Positions 1 through 8,169 are shown, counted from the first letter of the stretch. The stretch: 11,364 nt of DNA from CAVRZR01 sp964354215 (GCA_964354215.1 CAYGYT010000050.1:1-11364); one strand, 5' to 3'. The notes: generated from the sequence alone by a model not told the origin. Program-made: numbers and translations.

Positions 1-301
1 TCTCGGCATGCTTGAACGCGTCGTTCAATACGCTGTTGAGCCGCGGGCTCACGCCCGTCATACCGATGCCGCCGCCGCTGACCTTGGGCGCACGCTCGAC
101 CGCAGCTGCGATCTCGCCGGAGAGGGCGTCGGGGTCGACGCCGACCTTCTGGAGGATGGGGCGAACAATGCCGTCCGCCTGGTCGATGAGCGCTTTGAGC
201 AGATGCTCGGGTTCAATCGTCTGCGAGGAGGCCTCCTCGGCGATCCCCTGCGAGGCCTGAAGAGCCTCCTGCGCCTTGATGGTGAGCTTGTCGAGCCGCA
301 T
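1..301 (-). CDS. clpB: ClpB disaggregase, N-terminal part (truncated by window edge)
   Basis: Reading leftward from the ATG at 301-299, 100 codons stay open to the window edge. The protein begins MRLDKLTIKAQEAL, then has the EPEHLLKALI segment (about residues 31-40) and a GMTGVSPRLNSVL stretch (about 80-92). These are the two repeats of the Clp N domain that opens the Hsp100 disaggregase ClpB. Both AAA+ modules of the usual roughly 860-residue protein lie outside the window. ClpB is a cytosolic hexameric ATPase that extracts polypeptides from aggregates together with DnaK/DnaJ/GrpE, which fits the operon just upstream. A GGAGGG Shine-Dalgarno lies 13 nt before the ATG, inside the loop of a GC-rich hairpin (see 305-331). 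HspR controls clpB in Streptomyces; no HAIR operator is visible close to this copy, so co-transcription with the hspR operon is possible. Identity is very likely; only the N-terminus can be judged. Confidence 0.93.
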   Translation of the reverse strand, partial: MRLDKLTIKAQEALQASQGIAEEASSQTIEPEHLLKALIDQADGIVRPILQKVGVDPDALSGEIAAAVERAPKVSGGGIGMTGVSPRLNSVLNDAFKHAE

Positions 302-304
302 TGT

Positions 305-331
305 CTCGCGCCTTCCCTCCGGCGGCGCGAG
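305..331 (-). promoter_or_regulatory. Hairpin in the clpB translation-initiation region
   Basis: A perfect 8-bp inverted repeat, CTCGCGCC/GGCGCGAG (305-312 and 324-331), is separated by an 11-nt loop. In the minus-strand mRNA the loop carries the clpB Shine-Dalgarno (GGAGGG) and the stem ends 3 nt before the AUG. The stem would constrain ribosome access to a heat-shock gene, so it could be a translational control element. It could also simply reflect GC-rich sequence. The structure is seen directly; function is inferred. Confidence 0.4.
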
Positions 332-340
332 TGCTGCCGA

Positions 341-751
341 CTACTGCCTAGCCCAGGAACCACTCTCGCGCCGCACGAACATGTACGTCTTGAACTTCGT
401 TCCTCCGAGCGACTGGGTCGCCCGGACGTGATTCTCGTCACCCTCATACCTCATGCGAAGTGCGGCCAGATTCTTGACGCCGAGCTTGCCCGCAATCTCG
501 TCGGTAACCTCCTTGGGCACCGTCGGCAGGGGAGCCGCAACCTGTTGGACCTGCCCTGCGTTGGCGGGAATCCGCTGATACTGCGGTTCGGGCTTGGGTC
601 GAATCGTCGGCCACAACAAGCTTAATGGCAGCGCAACCACCAGCACGAACCCCGCAATCGCGAGAATCCACACCCAGCGACCGCCGGACAGGAACTCCTT
701 GACTCTCCAGACAATGTCCTCGATGCCATCGAGGATGTTCGCGAAATCCAT
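341..751 (-). CDS. Hypothetical single-pass membrane protein between hspR and clpB
   Basis: A 136-residue protein that I do not recognise. The ATG at 751 is chosen over one 51 bases upstream (802) because an AGGGATGAG-type Shine-Dalgarno sits just before it. Residues 1-25 are soluble and mildly amphipathic. Residues about 26-49 are a strong transmembrane helix (WVWILAIAGFVLVVALPLSL). A Pro/Gln-rich linker (about 50-78) leads to a small C-terminal domain (about 79-136), KEVTDEIAGKLGVKNLAAL...GTKFKTYMFV, probably outside the membrane. Its stop is 39 bp before the clpB start, and it is codirectional with hspR and clpB, so it is probably co-transcribed with clpB. That position suggests a stress or envelope-quality link, but nothing in the sequence proves a function. 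Confidence 0.75.
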   Translation of the reverse strand: MDFANILDGIEDIVWRVKEFLSGGRWVWILAIAGFVLVVALPLSLLWPTIRPKPEPQYQRIPANAGQVQQVAAPLPTVPKEVTDEIAGKLGVKNLAALRMRYEGDENHVRATQSLGGTKFKTYMFVRRESGSWARQ

Positions 752-948
752 CAGCTCATCCCTCGCGTGCTTGGTGGTTCCCTCTCGACGTTCGCACTGC
801 ATGCAAAGTCCGCGCCGAGCGTTCAGAATCGTTCAGGAGCCTACCATCTTTGCGCACGTTGTGCAGCATCTCACGGACGCGGGCCTCGGAGACTTCAAGC
901 CGGCTGCCGCTTCATCCCGAGGCGTGACCACGCCCACGCCGCCAGATG
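752..948. other. Interval of about 200 bp with no convincing gene
   Basis: No ORF here has both a good start and a ribosome binding site. On the minus strand one frame is open from 911 to its stop at 758-756. It reads RLEVSEARVREMLHNVRKDG and resembles a helix-turn-helix fragment, but it is preceded in frame by a stop (914-912) and lacks a credible initiation site. It may be the decayed end of a gene. The interval also holds a candidate TAGGCT -10 box and a direct repeat of CGTTCAG (820-826 and 830-836), listed separately. Confidence 0.4.
838..865 (-). promoter_or_regulatory. Possible promoter for the membrane protein and clpB
   Basis: On the minus strand TGCACA (865-860) is followed after 16 nt by TAGGCT (843-838), the same -10 hexamer as at the dnaK promoter. 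The start point would fall near 831, about 80 nt before the ATG at 751. A CGTTCAG direct repeat (820-826 and 830-836) overlaps the predicted start and could be an operator. The -35 match is only 4 of 6, so this is a weak call. Confidence 0.25.
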
Positions 949-1083
949 TCAAAGCGGGCCACCGGCTATCTCGCCCGAGCGCACGCCTTCGAGCCACCGA
1001 ACGAAGGGGTTACGAGCCGCAATCACCTCTCCCTCTGCCGTTTGCCGTGTCTCCGGGTCCACGAAGTCGATCCCCGGGTCCAC
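949..1083 (-). CDS. Small 44-residue ORF coupled to the hspR stop
   Basis: A GTG at 1083-1081 shares one base with the hspR TAG stop (TAGTG), and a GGGAG element lies 5 nt upstream. This is the classic arrangement for translational coupling. The ORF runs 44 codons to a TGA at 951-949. It is acidic at the N-terminus (DPGIDFVDPETRQ) and has an aromatic/basic patch (NPFVRWLEGVRSG, about residues 25-37). There is no transmembrane segment, cysteine motif or family I recognise. It may be a genuine small protein made with HspR, or chance. A -1 frame continues after its stop (VARFDIWRRG...), so a degraded longer gene is another explanation. Confidence 0.4.
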   Translation of the reverse strand: MDPGIDFVDPETRQTAEGEVIAARNPFVRWLEGVRSGEIAGGPL

Positions 1084-1490
1084 TACGTCTCCCGCCGGAC
1101 CATGCGGCCAGGCGGCACACGCACGATATCTCCGCGCAGCGACTTGTGCAGTTCGTGCAGCTCCTCGGCAATCCGCCGCTCGGTCCTGCCGATCTCGGCG
1201 CGCGCGTTCTCAAGCTCCGCTTGCACGCGGTCGAGCTCAAGCTGCAACTCCATGATCCGCATCACGCCGGCAAGGTTGACGCCTTCTTCCTGCGTGAGGC
1301 GCTGGATGAGTCGCAGGCGCTCGATGTCGGCGTCCGAGTAGAGTCGCGTGTTGCCGGCAGAACGCTGCGGCTGCACGAGCCGCTTGCGCTCGTAGATGCG
1401 CAGCGTCTGCGGATGCATTCCGGCCAGCTCGGCCGCTATGCTGATCATGTAGACCGGCCGGTCTCTTCCAGTTCCTCGCTGCCGTTTCAC
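1083..1490 (-). CDS. hspR: HspR, MerR-family heat-shock repressor
   Basis: A 135-residue MerR-family regulator. Residues 14-36 (YMISIAAELAGMHPQTLRIY) are the typical HspR helix-turn-helix with the HPQTLRxYE signature, followed by the wing region (ERKRLVQPQRSAGNTRLYS) and a DIERLRLIQRLTQEEGVNLAGV segment. Residues about 77-117 form a predicted coiled-coil dimerisation helix. The C-terminus is short and basic. In Streptomyces and mycobacteria HspR, with DnaK as co-repressor, binds HAIR repeats and shuts off dnaK and clpB. A HAIR-like site at the dnaK promoter (5383-5403) supports that here. The start is GTG at 1490, chosen because GGAGGT lies 8 nt upstream. The gene is the fourth in the operon, 70 bp after dnaJ, as is usual for actinobacterial dnaK-grpE-dnaJ-hspR. 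Confidence 0.93.
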   Translation of the reverse strand: MKRQRGTGRDRPVYMISIAAELAGMHPQTLRIYERKRLVQPQRSAGNTRLYSDADIERLRLIQRLTQEEGVNLAGVMRIMELQLELDRVQAELENARAEIGRTERRIAEELHELHKSLRGDIVRVPPGRMVRRET

Positions 1491-1560
1491 GGGCTCCTAC
1501 CTCCAGTGCCGTCCCGCGATGTCACACCATCCGGTGCCACCTACCGTCGACTCGATTCCC

Positions 1561-2682
1561 TCACGCGATGTGCGATCGCAGGTCTTCGTCCCGCGATGAC
1601 TCGAACCGCTTGAGCAGTTCCTTCTGTTCTGCGGTGAGCTTGGTCGGGATGACGACGTGTGCCTTGACCTTGAGGTCGCCGTTGCCCTTGCCCTTGAGCT
1701 TGGGCGCGCCGCGCGCCGCGATGCGGAAGACGCGCCCATCCTCGGTACCCTCGGGGATCTTCAACTTCACCTTGCCGCCATCGGGCGTCGGGATGGTCAC
1801 CTGCATCCCGAGAGACGCCTCGGCGATCGAGATAGGCAGATCAAAGAGAACGTCCGCGCCGTCGCGTTCGTAGAATCGGTGCGGTTTGATGTGCGTGATG
1901 ACGTACAGGTCGCCTGACGGGCCACCGCTGGGTCCGGGTTCGCCCTTGCCCTTGAAGCGCAGCTTGCCTCCATCGGTTGCGCCGGCCGGCACGTTCACGG
2001 TCACGGGCTTGAGCTTGGTGACAGCGCCGGCACCTCGGCATGTGGTACAGGGGTGCTCGATCAAGGTTCCCTGTCCGGCGCAGCGCGGACACGGCCGAGA
2101 GAAGCCGAAGAGGCCCTGGCCCTGCGACACGTTCCCGGTGCCGCCGCACGAGGCACACTTCGTGCGACTCGTACCCGGCCTGGCTCCCGTGCCCTTGCAG
2201 GTCGTGCACGCCTCGGCGCGTCTGATATCGACCTTCTTCGAGACGCCGGACAGTGCCTCCTCGAAGCTCAGCGACACGTCGTACTGCAGGTCGGCGCCGC
2301 GCCGGGCGGAACCCTGCGCCCTCTGACGCTGCTGCCCGCCAACCCCGCCACCGGCGAAGTTGCTGAACACACTGCCGAAGATGTCGCCCAGGTCGCCGAG
2401 ATCCTCGACGTTCACCTGGTACGAGAAGCCGCCGCCAGGACCTGGCGCGGCGCCTGGGGGCATGCCACCCGAGAAGTACTGGCCGTACTGGTCGTACTGC
2501 TGGCGCTTCTCCCCGTCCGAGAGCACCTCGTACGCCTCGTTGATCTCTTTGAACTTCTCCTCGGAGCCGCCGGCGTCAGGGTGGTGCTTGCGTGCGAGCC
2601 GCCGAAACGCTTTCTTGATCTCGTCGGCAGACGCGTCCTTCTTGACACCGAGGACCTCGTAGTAGTTCGTGCCCGCGGCCAT
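1561..2682 (-). CDS. dnaJ: DnaJ (Hsp40) co-chaperone
   Basis: A 373-residue full-length type I Hsp40. The J domain occupies residues 6-68 with the HPD motif at 34-36, which stimulates DnaK ATPase. A Gly/Phe/Pro-rich region follows (about 71-127). The zinc-binding domain has four CxxCxGxG-type motifs at 159-166 (CTTCKGTG), 176-183 (CASCGGTG), 198-205 (CPRCAGQG) and 212-219 (CTTCRGAG); the last two are slightly degenerate but keep all cysteines, so both zinc sites should form. The C-terminal substrate-binding barrels run from about 222 to the end. The ATG at 2682 has GGAGG 9 nt upstream, within the 3' end of grpE. The gap to grpE is 3 bp, implying coupled translation. The protein acts in the cytosol, delivering unfolded substrates to DnaK. 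The Gly-rich linker and zinc domain fit DnaJ rather than CbpA. Confidence 0.96.
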   Translation of the reverse strand: MAAGTNYYEVLGVKKDASADEIKKAFRRLARKHHPDAGGSEEKFKEINEAYEVLSDGEKRQQYDQYGQYFSGGMPPGAAPGPGGGFSYQVNVEDLGDLGDIFGSVFSNFAGGGVGGQQRQRAQGSARRGADLQYDVSLSFEEALSGVSKKVDIRRAEACTTCKGTGARPGTSRTKCASCGGTGNVSQGQGLFGFSRPCPRCAGQGTLIEHPCTTCRGAGAVTKLKPVTVNVPAGATDGGKLRFKGKGEPGPSGGPSGDLYVITHIKPHRFYERDGADVLFDLPISIAEASLGMQVTIPTPDGGKVKLKIPEGTEDGRVFRIAARGAPKLKGKGNGDLKVKAHVVIPTKLTAEQKELLKRFESSRDEDLRSHIA

Positions 2683-2685
2683 GTG

Positions 2686-3348
2686 TTACTCCTCCGGAGG
2701 CCCGCTCCCCGCCGCCACAACGACCATGGCCGGCCGAACGACCTTGCCGTGCATCTCGTAGCCCTTCTGGTACACCTCGACGACGGTGCCCTCGGGCACG
2801 TCCTGGTCCGGGCGCTGTGCCATGGCCTGGTGAACCATCGGATCGAACGGCGCTCCGAACGGATCGATAAGCGTGACGCCTTCCTTTGCCAGCATATCGA
2901 GCAGCTGCCGATGCACGCCCTCGACGCCGCTCAGGAGATGCTTCACGTCGCCACCAGCGGTCACGTGATCGATAGCCCTCTCGAGATTGTCGATGACGGG
3001 CAGCACTTCGGAGATGATCCGCTCGCCGGCGCGGTTCACCATTTCTTGCTGGTCGCGCGCTACGCGCTTCCGGTAGTTGTCGAACTCAGCCTGCGCCCTG
3101 AGCGCGATGTCACGACAGGTCTCCGCTTCCGAGCGCGCGCTCTCAAGCTCCGCCTCGAGTGTGTCCCCGCGAAACGCCAGTTCCGGTCCTAGATCGTCTT
3201 CCAGCTCCGGATCGACATCCGGCGGCTCGGCGCCGGGGGCCCCGTAGCCCGGCCTCTGCAGGCGTTCGTCGGTGGTCTTCCCGACGGGCGCCGAATCAGA
3301 CGGGCGGAGCGGGTCCCCGGCGCCGGTGGGGTCAGGGTGGCGAGCCAT
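2686..3348 (-). CDS. grpE: GrpE nucleotide-exchange factor
   Basis: A 220-residue GrpE. Residues 1-60 are a disordered, Pro/Asp/Glu-rich N-terminus. Residues about 62-115 form the long dimerising coiled coil, with the signature ALRAQAEFDNYRKRVARDQQ (about 82-101). The beta-wing domain at the C-terminal end contains PFGAPFDPMVHQAM and EVYQKGYEMHGKVVRPAMVVV. GrpE releases ADP from DnaK and can act as a thermosensor in the cycle. The ATG at 3348 lies 2 bp after the dnaK TAG, with GAGGA 9 nt upstream inside the dnaK coding end, so translation is probably coupled to dnaK. Confidence 0.96.
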   Translation of the reverse strand: MARHPDPTGAGDPLRPSDSAPVGKTTDERLQRPGYGAPGAEPPDVDPELEDDLGPELAFRGDTLEAELESARSEAETCRDIALRAQAEFDNYRKRVARDQQEMVNRAGERIISEVLPVIDNLERAIDHVTAGGDVKHLLSGVEGVHRQLLDMLAKEGVTLIDPFGAPFDPMVHQAMAQRPDQDVPEGTVVEVYQKGYEMHGKVVRPAMVVVAAGSGPPEE

Positions 3349-3350
3349 GG

Positions 3351-5273
<1,923 letters not shown>

Positions 5274-5373
5274 GAATGGTCTCCTTCCACGTTCTCCAGT
5301 TCGTGCCGGCCCGCGCCAGCGCAGACCAGGTGTTTCCGTGTCGACTGCCGCCCGCCTCGACGGGGGCTGAGTC

Positions 5374-5402
5374 AGCCTAACATCTGAGTGCCACCATATC
5401 AA
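5374..5402 (-). promoter_or_regulatory. Sigma70-type promoter of the dnaK operon
   Basis: On the minus strand the -35 box TTGATA (5402-5397, 5 of 6 to consensus) is separated by exactly 17 nt from TAGGCT (5379-5374), a -10 form common at actinobacterial heat-shock promoters. The expected start point is near 5367. The -35 box and spacer overlap the HAIR-like repeat, so bound HspR would block RNA polymerase. Confidence 0.7.
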
Positions 5403-5403
5403 G
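5383..5403. promoter_or_regulatory. HAIR-like HspR operator
   Basis: The plus strand reads TCTGAGT-GCCACCA-TATCAAG. Against the HspR-associated inverted repeat CTTGAGT-N7-ACTCAAG this matches 10 of 14 positions with exactly the right 7-nt spacer. It covers the -35 hexamer and much of the spacer of the dnaK promoter, as expected for repression, and hspR is in the same operon. The match is degenerate at the first two bases of each half-site. Confidence 0.6.
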
Positions 5404-5469
5404 TTTCTTGCACATCCTGTTGCTAGCTACCCTTCGAGCGGCGGAGTGTAACCGCCTTTCGGCAATCCC

Positions 5470-5498
5470 TTTACATCCCCGGAGGCGCTCGCTAAGGT
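5470..5498 (+). promoter_or_regulatory. Promoter of the ferredoxin gene
   Basis: TTTACA (5470-5475, 5 of 6 to the -35 consensus) is followed after 17 nt by TAAGGT (5493-5498), an actinobacterial TANNNT-type -10 box. The start point would be near 5505, giving a leader of about 70 nt before the ATG at 5573. It is divergent from the dnaK promoter, with about 70 bp between the two -35 boxes. The rest of 5274-5572 holds only the two leaders. Confidence 0.5.
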
Positions 5499-5572
5499 AC
5501 GGCACGACAGAACCGGCCGGGGGAGCCGTTGTGTGGCCCGCTCGTCCCGAATCAGCACCAGAAGGAGTCGCC

Positions 5573-5761
5573 ATGCCACGCCCCGTCATCAGTGAAGAGG
5601 ACTGCTCCGCCTGCGGGATCTGCGTCGACAGCTGCCCCGAAGGCGTGCTCGAAATCGTCGGGGACTGCGCCGAACCAGTGAACGAGGACGACTGCACAGC
5701 GTGTGCGACGTGCATGGAGGAATGCCCGATGGGCGCAATTACCGAGATCGAGGAAGACTAG
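5573..5761 (+). CDS. 2[4Fe-4S] ferredoxin, clostridial type
   Basis: A 62-residue ferredoxin. Two complete CxxCxxCxxxCP motifs, CSACGICVDSCP (residues 11-22) and CTACATCMEECP (41-52), supply eight cysteine ligands for two [4Fe-4S] clusters. An extra Cys lies at 32. Each motif ends in the usual Pro, and the protein is very acidic (ending TEIEED), typical of a low-potential soluble electron carrier. The ATG at 5573 is chosen over an upstream in-frame ATG (5408) because AAGGAG lies 6 nt before it and the fold begins there. Such ferredoxins serve pyruvate or other oxidoreductases in anaerobes; the specific partner cannot be read from the neighbours. Its TAG stop overlaps the stop of the convergent gene at 5758 (shared CTAG). 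Confidence 0.95.
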   Translation: MPRPVISEEDCSACGICVDSCPEGVLEIVGDCAEPVNEDDCTACATCMEECPMGAITEIEED

Positions 5762-6360
5762 CGGCGATCGGGGTTCGGAAGCTCGATCGACTGCAGCTGC
5801 TTCCACACGCGCATCTTGCGGTTCTGGTCACCGAGAGATGCTTCTAGACCATCGAGCGCGACAATGGTCCGGCCCATTGCTCGGGTGGGTTTGCCGAAGG
5901 CGAGGCGCTCGAGGCAGAATGCGTCGCGCACGTCTTCGGCCGCCTCCTTGTCGAGCGCGATCACAACCGCGGGATCGACCGCTTCGAGCGCACGCCTGAG
6001 GCGCGCGACACGGGCCGCACCTTCCAGCTCGGGCTCGGGGCGGCTGAGGATCCGGAACGCTGCGGTCGGGTCGAAGCCGAGCCTCGCGAGAGCGCTTTCT
6101 GAAGCAGTCCCGTCCGGACCCGACAGAGCTGCCCCACCAGCCGCCTCGGCGGGACCGGGCAACCCCTTCACGAGCGCGACCTGGGCGACGAGACAGCCAC
6201 TGTTCGCAACGATGTCCGATCCGGGCGCCACGGCATCGGCCGCGATCAGCTCCGAGCGCGCCTTCGCCTCGTACAGAGCGCGCAACTCGTCGCGGGCCGC
6301 GCGCTCGTCCTCACTCGGCGCTCCGGTCGCCGGCTCCCGCGGTGTCGAGTCTAGAGTCAT
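5758..6360 (-). CDS. Protein with weak similarity to uracil-DNA glycosylases
   Basis: A 200-residue soluble protein, Ala- and Arg-rich. Residues 79-110 (LSGPDGTASESALARLGFDP..., then ILSRPEP) and about 120-142 (RLRRALEAVDPAVVIALDKEAA) resemble the uracil-DNA glycosylase superfamily, where an LLxxLG helix precedes a strand and a PxVIVALGxxA strand-helix follows. The final segment RTIVALDGLEASLGDQNRKMRVWKQL would be the last strand and helix. It lacks an obvious GExPG catalytic motif and the Fe-S cysteines of family 4 enzymes (its only cysteines are at 56 and 149), so activity is doubtful. The start at 6360 lies 10 bp after the epimerase stop with only a weak Shine-Dalgarno, suggesting translational reinitiation. 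It is the last gene of the sortase-epimerase operon. The family call is from fold-level resemblance only. Confidence 0.55.
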   Translation of the reverse strand: MTLDSTPREPATGAPSEDERAARDELRALYEAKARSELIAADAVAPGSDIVANSGCLVAQVALVKGLPGPAEAAGGAALSGPDGTASESALARLGFDPTAAFRILSRPEPELEGAARVARLRRALEAVDPAVVIALDKEAAEDVRDAFCLERLAFGKPTRAMGRTIVALDGLEASLGDQNRKMRVWKQLQSIELPNPDRR

Positions 6361-6370
6361 GCGGCCGCCG

Positions 6371-7342
6371 TCATGATTCCGCCGAGAACCAGCGCCACGT
6401 GGCGGCTAGCCCCCGCTCGAGCGGTACTGTGGCGCGCCAGCCGAAGACGCGAGCCGCTTTGGCCGGATCGAGTGTGCTTCGAACGATATCCCCCTCGCGC
6501 GCGGGCGCGTGAGGGAAGACGCCTCCGTAGCGAGTGGCAGCCCGGATATGGTCGGTGAGGCGGTTCACTGACGTTTCGGTACCGGTAGAGACGTTGTACG
6601 CGCCGAGGCCGCCCCGGTCGGGCCCTCCCATGGGCGAGAGCGTATCGGCGCGCCCCAGTCCCGCCTCACTCTCGAGCGCCGCGTGTATCGCGCTCGCCAC
6701 GTCGGCCACGTAGATGAAGTCGCGCGTCTGGTGGCCATCACCGTAGATGACCGGCTCGCGTGCGTGCGCGATGGCATCGAGGAAGAGGGCCACGACTCCT
6801 CCCTCCCCCGCGGCATCCTGACGGGGGCCATACACGTTCGCGAACCGAAGACTCGCGAAGTCGACCGCCGTGCCTTCGAGCTCGCGAGCGAGCAGACATT
6901 CCGCCTCGAGCTTGGAGCGCCCGTAGGGGCTCAGCGGCTCGGTTGGGGCTGACTCGGGCAGCGGGAGGGTGGCCGGGTCGCCGTATACGGCCGCCGAGGA
7001 GGCCGAGAGCACCCGCGTGGCTCCCGCCTCCGCAGCCGCTGCGGCCACGCGCTTGGTCCCCTCGGCGTTGACGGCCCAGTCCCGTTCGGGGTCACGAATC
7101 GATGCCGCCACGCTTGCCTGAGCAGCTAGATGCACCACAGCGTCGGGTGCGAACTCAAGGACCAGCGCTGCAAACGAGGGATCGAGGATGTCGAGCCGAC
7201 GGAACCACGCGCGCGGATGCACGTTCTCGACCTTGCCGGTGGAAAGGTCATCGACGATCCCCACGTCCCAGCCCGAACCGACGAGCAGGTACACCACGCT
7301 CGATCCGATGAAGCCGGCGCCGCCTGTGACGAGGACTCGCAT
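6371..7342 (-). CDS. NAD-dependent epimerase/dehydratase, UDP-glucose 4-epimerase-like
   Basis: A 323-residue extended short-chain dehydrogenase. The NAD-binding TGGAGFIG motif is at 6-13, with acidic residues at 31-32 for the adenine ribose. The catalytic set is Ser115/Ser116 (SASSAAVYGDP) and YGRSK at 140-144 (Tyr140, Lys144). YGPRQ (171-175) and GDGHQTRDFIYVADVA (201-216) are typical of GalE-type UDP-sugar epimerases. The ATG at 7342 follows AAGGAG by 4 nt and opens directly on the Rossmann strand; the frame extends further upstream without a better start. An insertion of about 18 residues (about 229-247, LGRADTLSPMGGPDRGGLG) precedes the conserved GAYNVSTG. It probably makes a nucleotide sugar for cell-surface glycans, and sits 8 bp after a sortase gene. 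Exact substrate is not determinable, so no gene symbol is given. Confidence 0.85.
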   Translation of the reverse strand: MRVLVTGGAGFIGSSVVYLLVGSGWDVGIVDDLSTGKVENVHPRAWFRRLDILDPSFAALVLEFAPDAVVHLAAQASVAASIRDPERDWAVNAEGTKRVAAAAAEAGATRVLSASSAAVYGDPATLPLPESAPTEPLSPYGRSKLEAECLLARELEGTAVDFASLRFANVYGPRQDAAGEGGVVALFLDAIAHAREPVIYGDGHQTRDFIYVADVASAIHAALESEAGLGRADTLSPMGGPDRGGLGAYNVSTGTETSVNRLTDHIRAATRYGGVFPHAPAREGDIVRSTLDPAKAARVFGWRATVPLERGLAATWRWFSAES

Positions 7343-7350
7343 TGCTCTCC

Positions 7351-8052
7351 TTATGGCGTGCCGGCTGCTGGCGCGTTCTCGAGCGGTCGCGCCTCGATGA
7401 GCCGGGACTGGACGATGAGTCTGTAGCGCGCGCTGTACGGCGGGTGGCACGCAGTAAGGGTCAGCGTTGGCTGATGCGTGGGCGCGATGACCTCGACCTG
7501 CCAAGGCCGAACGGCGAAGGAACGAGTCACACGATAGCGGTACCGCCGGTAAGGCGTGTACAGCTCTATCAGATCGCCCTCTTCCAGCCGGTCGAGTCGG
7601 CGAAACGGCGCAAGGTAGGTCGTGCGGTGCCCCGATATCGCGCAGTTGCCCCTGGGACCGGGAGCGCTCGTGGTCACGATCCACCCCGGACCGCGTTTGA
7701 GCGTCCTTCGATCCGTCCCTTTCACGATCACCGAATCCAGCCCCGTGCGAACGATCACGAGCCGCCCGATGACGCCCCCGGCTGGCGCGGACCGCCAGAA
7801 GGCCTGGTCCTGTTCCTCCCAGCCGTCGAAGTCGAGCGCAGGGGCCGAGTCAACAACCGCTGGCGCCGCGGAAGCGATCGCTCCGAGCTGCTGCAGGTCG
7901 ACTCGTGCACGACGCCGGCTGAGCCGCGAGTCGACATCGGTCGTGGCATAGTAGACGAGCAGCCCGACGGCGAGCCCGAGCAGCACATTTCCCAAGGCAT
8001 GCGCGACAGCCCGCAACCCGGAGGCCTGCCGCTGGGCTGCGATGTCCGTCAT
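7351..8052 (-). CDS. Sortase, class E-like transpeptidase
   Basis: A 233-residue membrane-anchored sortase. A single N-terminal transmembrane helix spans about residues 17-36 (cytoplasmic N-terminus), followed by a stalk and the catalytic beta-barrel from about 88. Catalytic residues are visible: His142 in AISGHRTTYLAPF, Cys202 in TLTLTACHPPYSA, and Arg211 in RYRLIV. The TLTxC-HPxxSAxxRLIV form is characteristic of class E and related actinobacterial sortases. The enzyme cleaves sorting signals between Thr and Gly and attaches surface proteins to peptidoglycan. A likely substrate, with LPFTG, is encoded at 9253-11364. The ATG at 8052 has AGGAGGAG just upstream. It is first in a three-gene operon with the epimerase; no clear promoter was found in 8053-8120. 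Confidence 0.93.
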   Translation of the reverse strand: MTDIAAQRQASGLRAVAHALGNVLLGLAVGLLVYYATTDVDSRLSRRRARVDLQQLGAIASAAPAVVDSAPALDFDGWEEQDQAFWRSAPAGGVIGRLVIVRTGLDSVIVKGTDRRTLKRGPGWIVTTSAPGPRGNCAISGHRTTYLAPFRRLDRLEEGDLIELYTPYRRYRYRVTRSFAVRPWQVEVIAPTHQPTLTLTACHPPYSARYRLIVQSRLIEARPLENAPAAGTP

Positions 8053-8128
8053 CGGCTCCTCCTATTGGACATCGGCGGTCATTCGAAAGTGCGAGCCATA
8101 GACGACTGACGACGGATTCGAATATGAA

Positions 8129-8169
8129 TTCGGCCCCTCGCCATAAAGATTCTAGCCCGCGGGGCCGAA
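8129..8169. repeat. Inverted repeat in the sortase/protease divergent region
   Basis: TTCGGCCCC (8129-8137) and GGGGCCGAA (8161-8169) form a perfect 9-bp inverted repeat around a 23-nt AT-richer centre containing CATAAAGATTCTAG. It lies between the divergent sortase and protease genes, upstream of the riboswitch. It could be an operator or a structural element. No promoter could be assigned with confidence. Confidence 0.45.

Noticed and set aside
924..952. Perfect TTGACA hexamer on the minus strand (952-947) as a promoter
   Set aside because: No TANNNT -10 box lies 16-18 nt downstream.
752..1082. HAIR operator upstream of the membrane gene and clpB
   Set aside because: Only an isolated CTTGAAG half-site (near 899-893) was found, without a partner at 7-nt spacing.
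594..1613. Plus-strand 339-codon ORF across hspR and the membrane gene
   Set aside because: It runs antisense to hspR, a clear MerR-family gene, and its translation is a low-complexity shadow.
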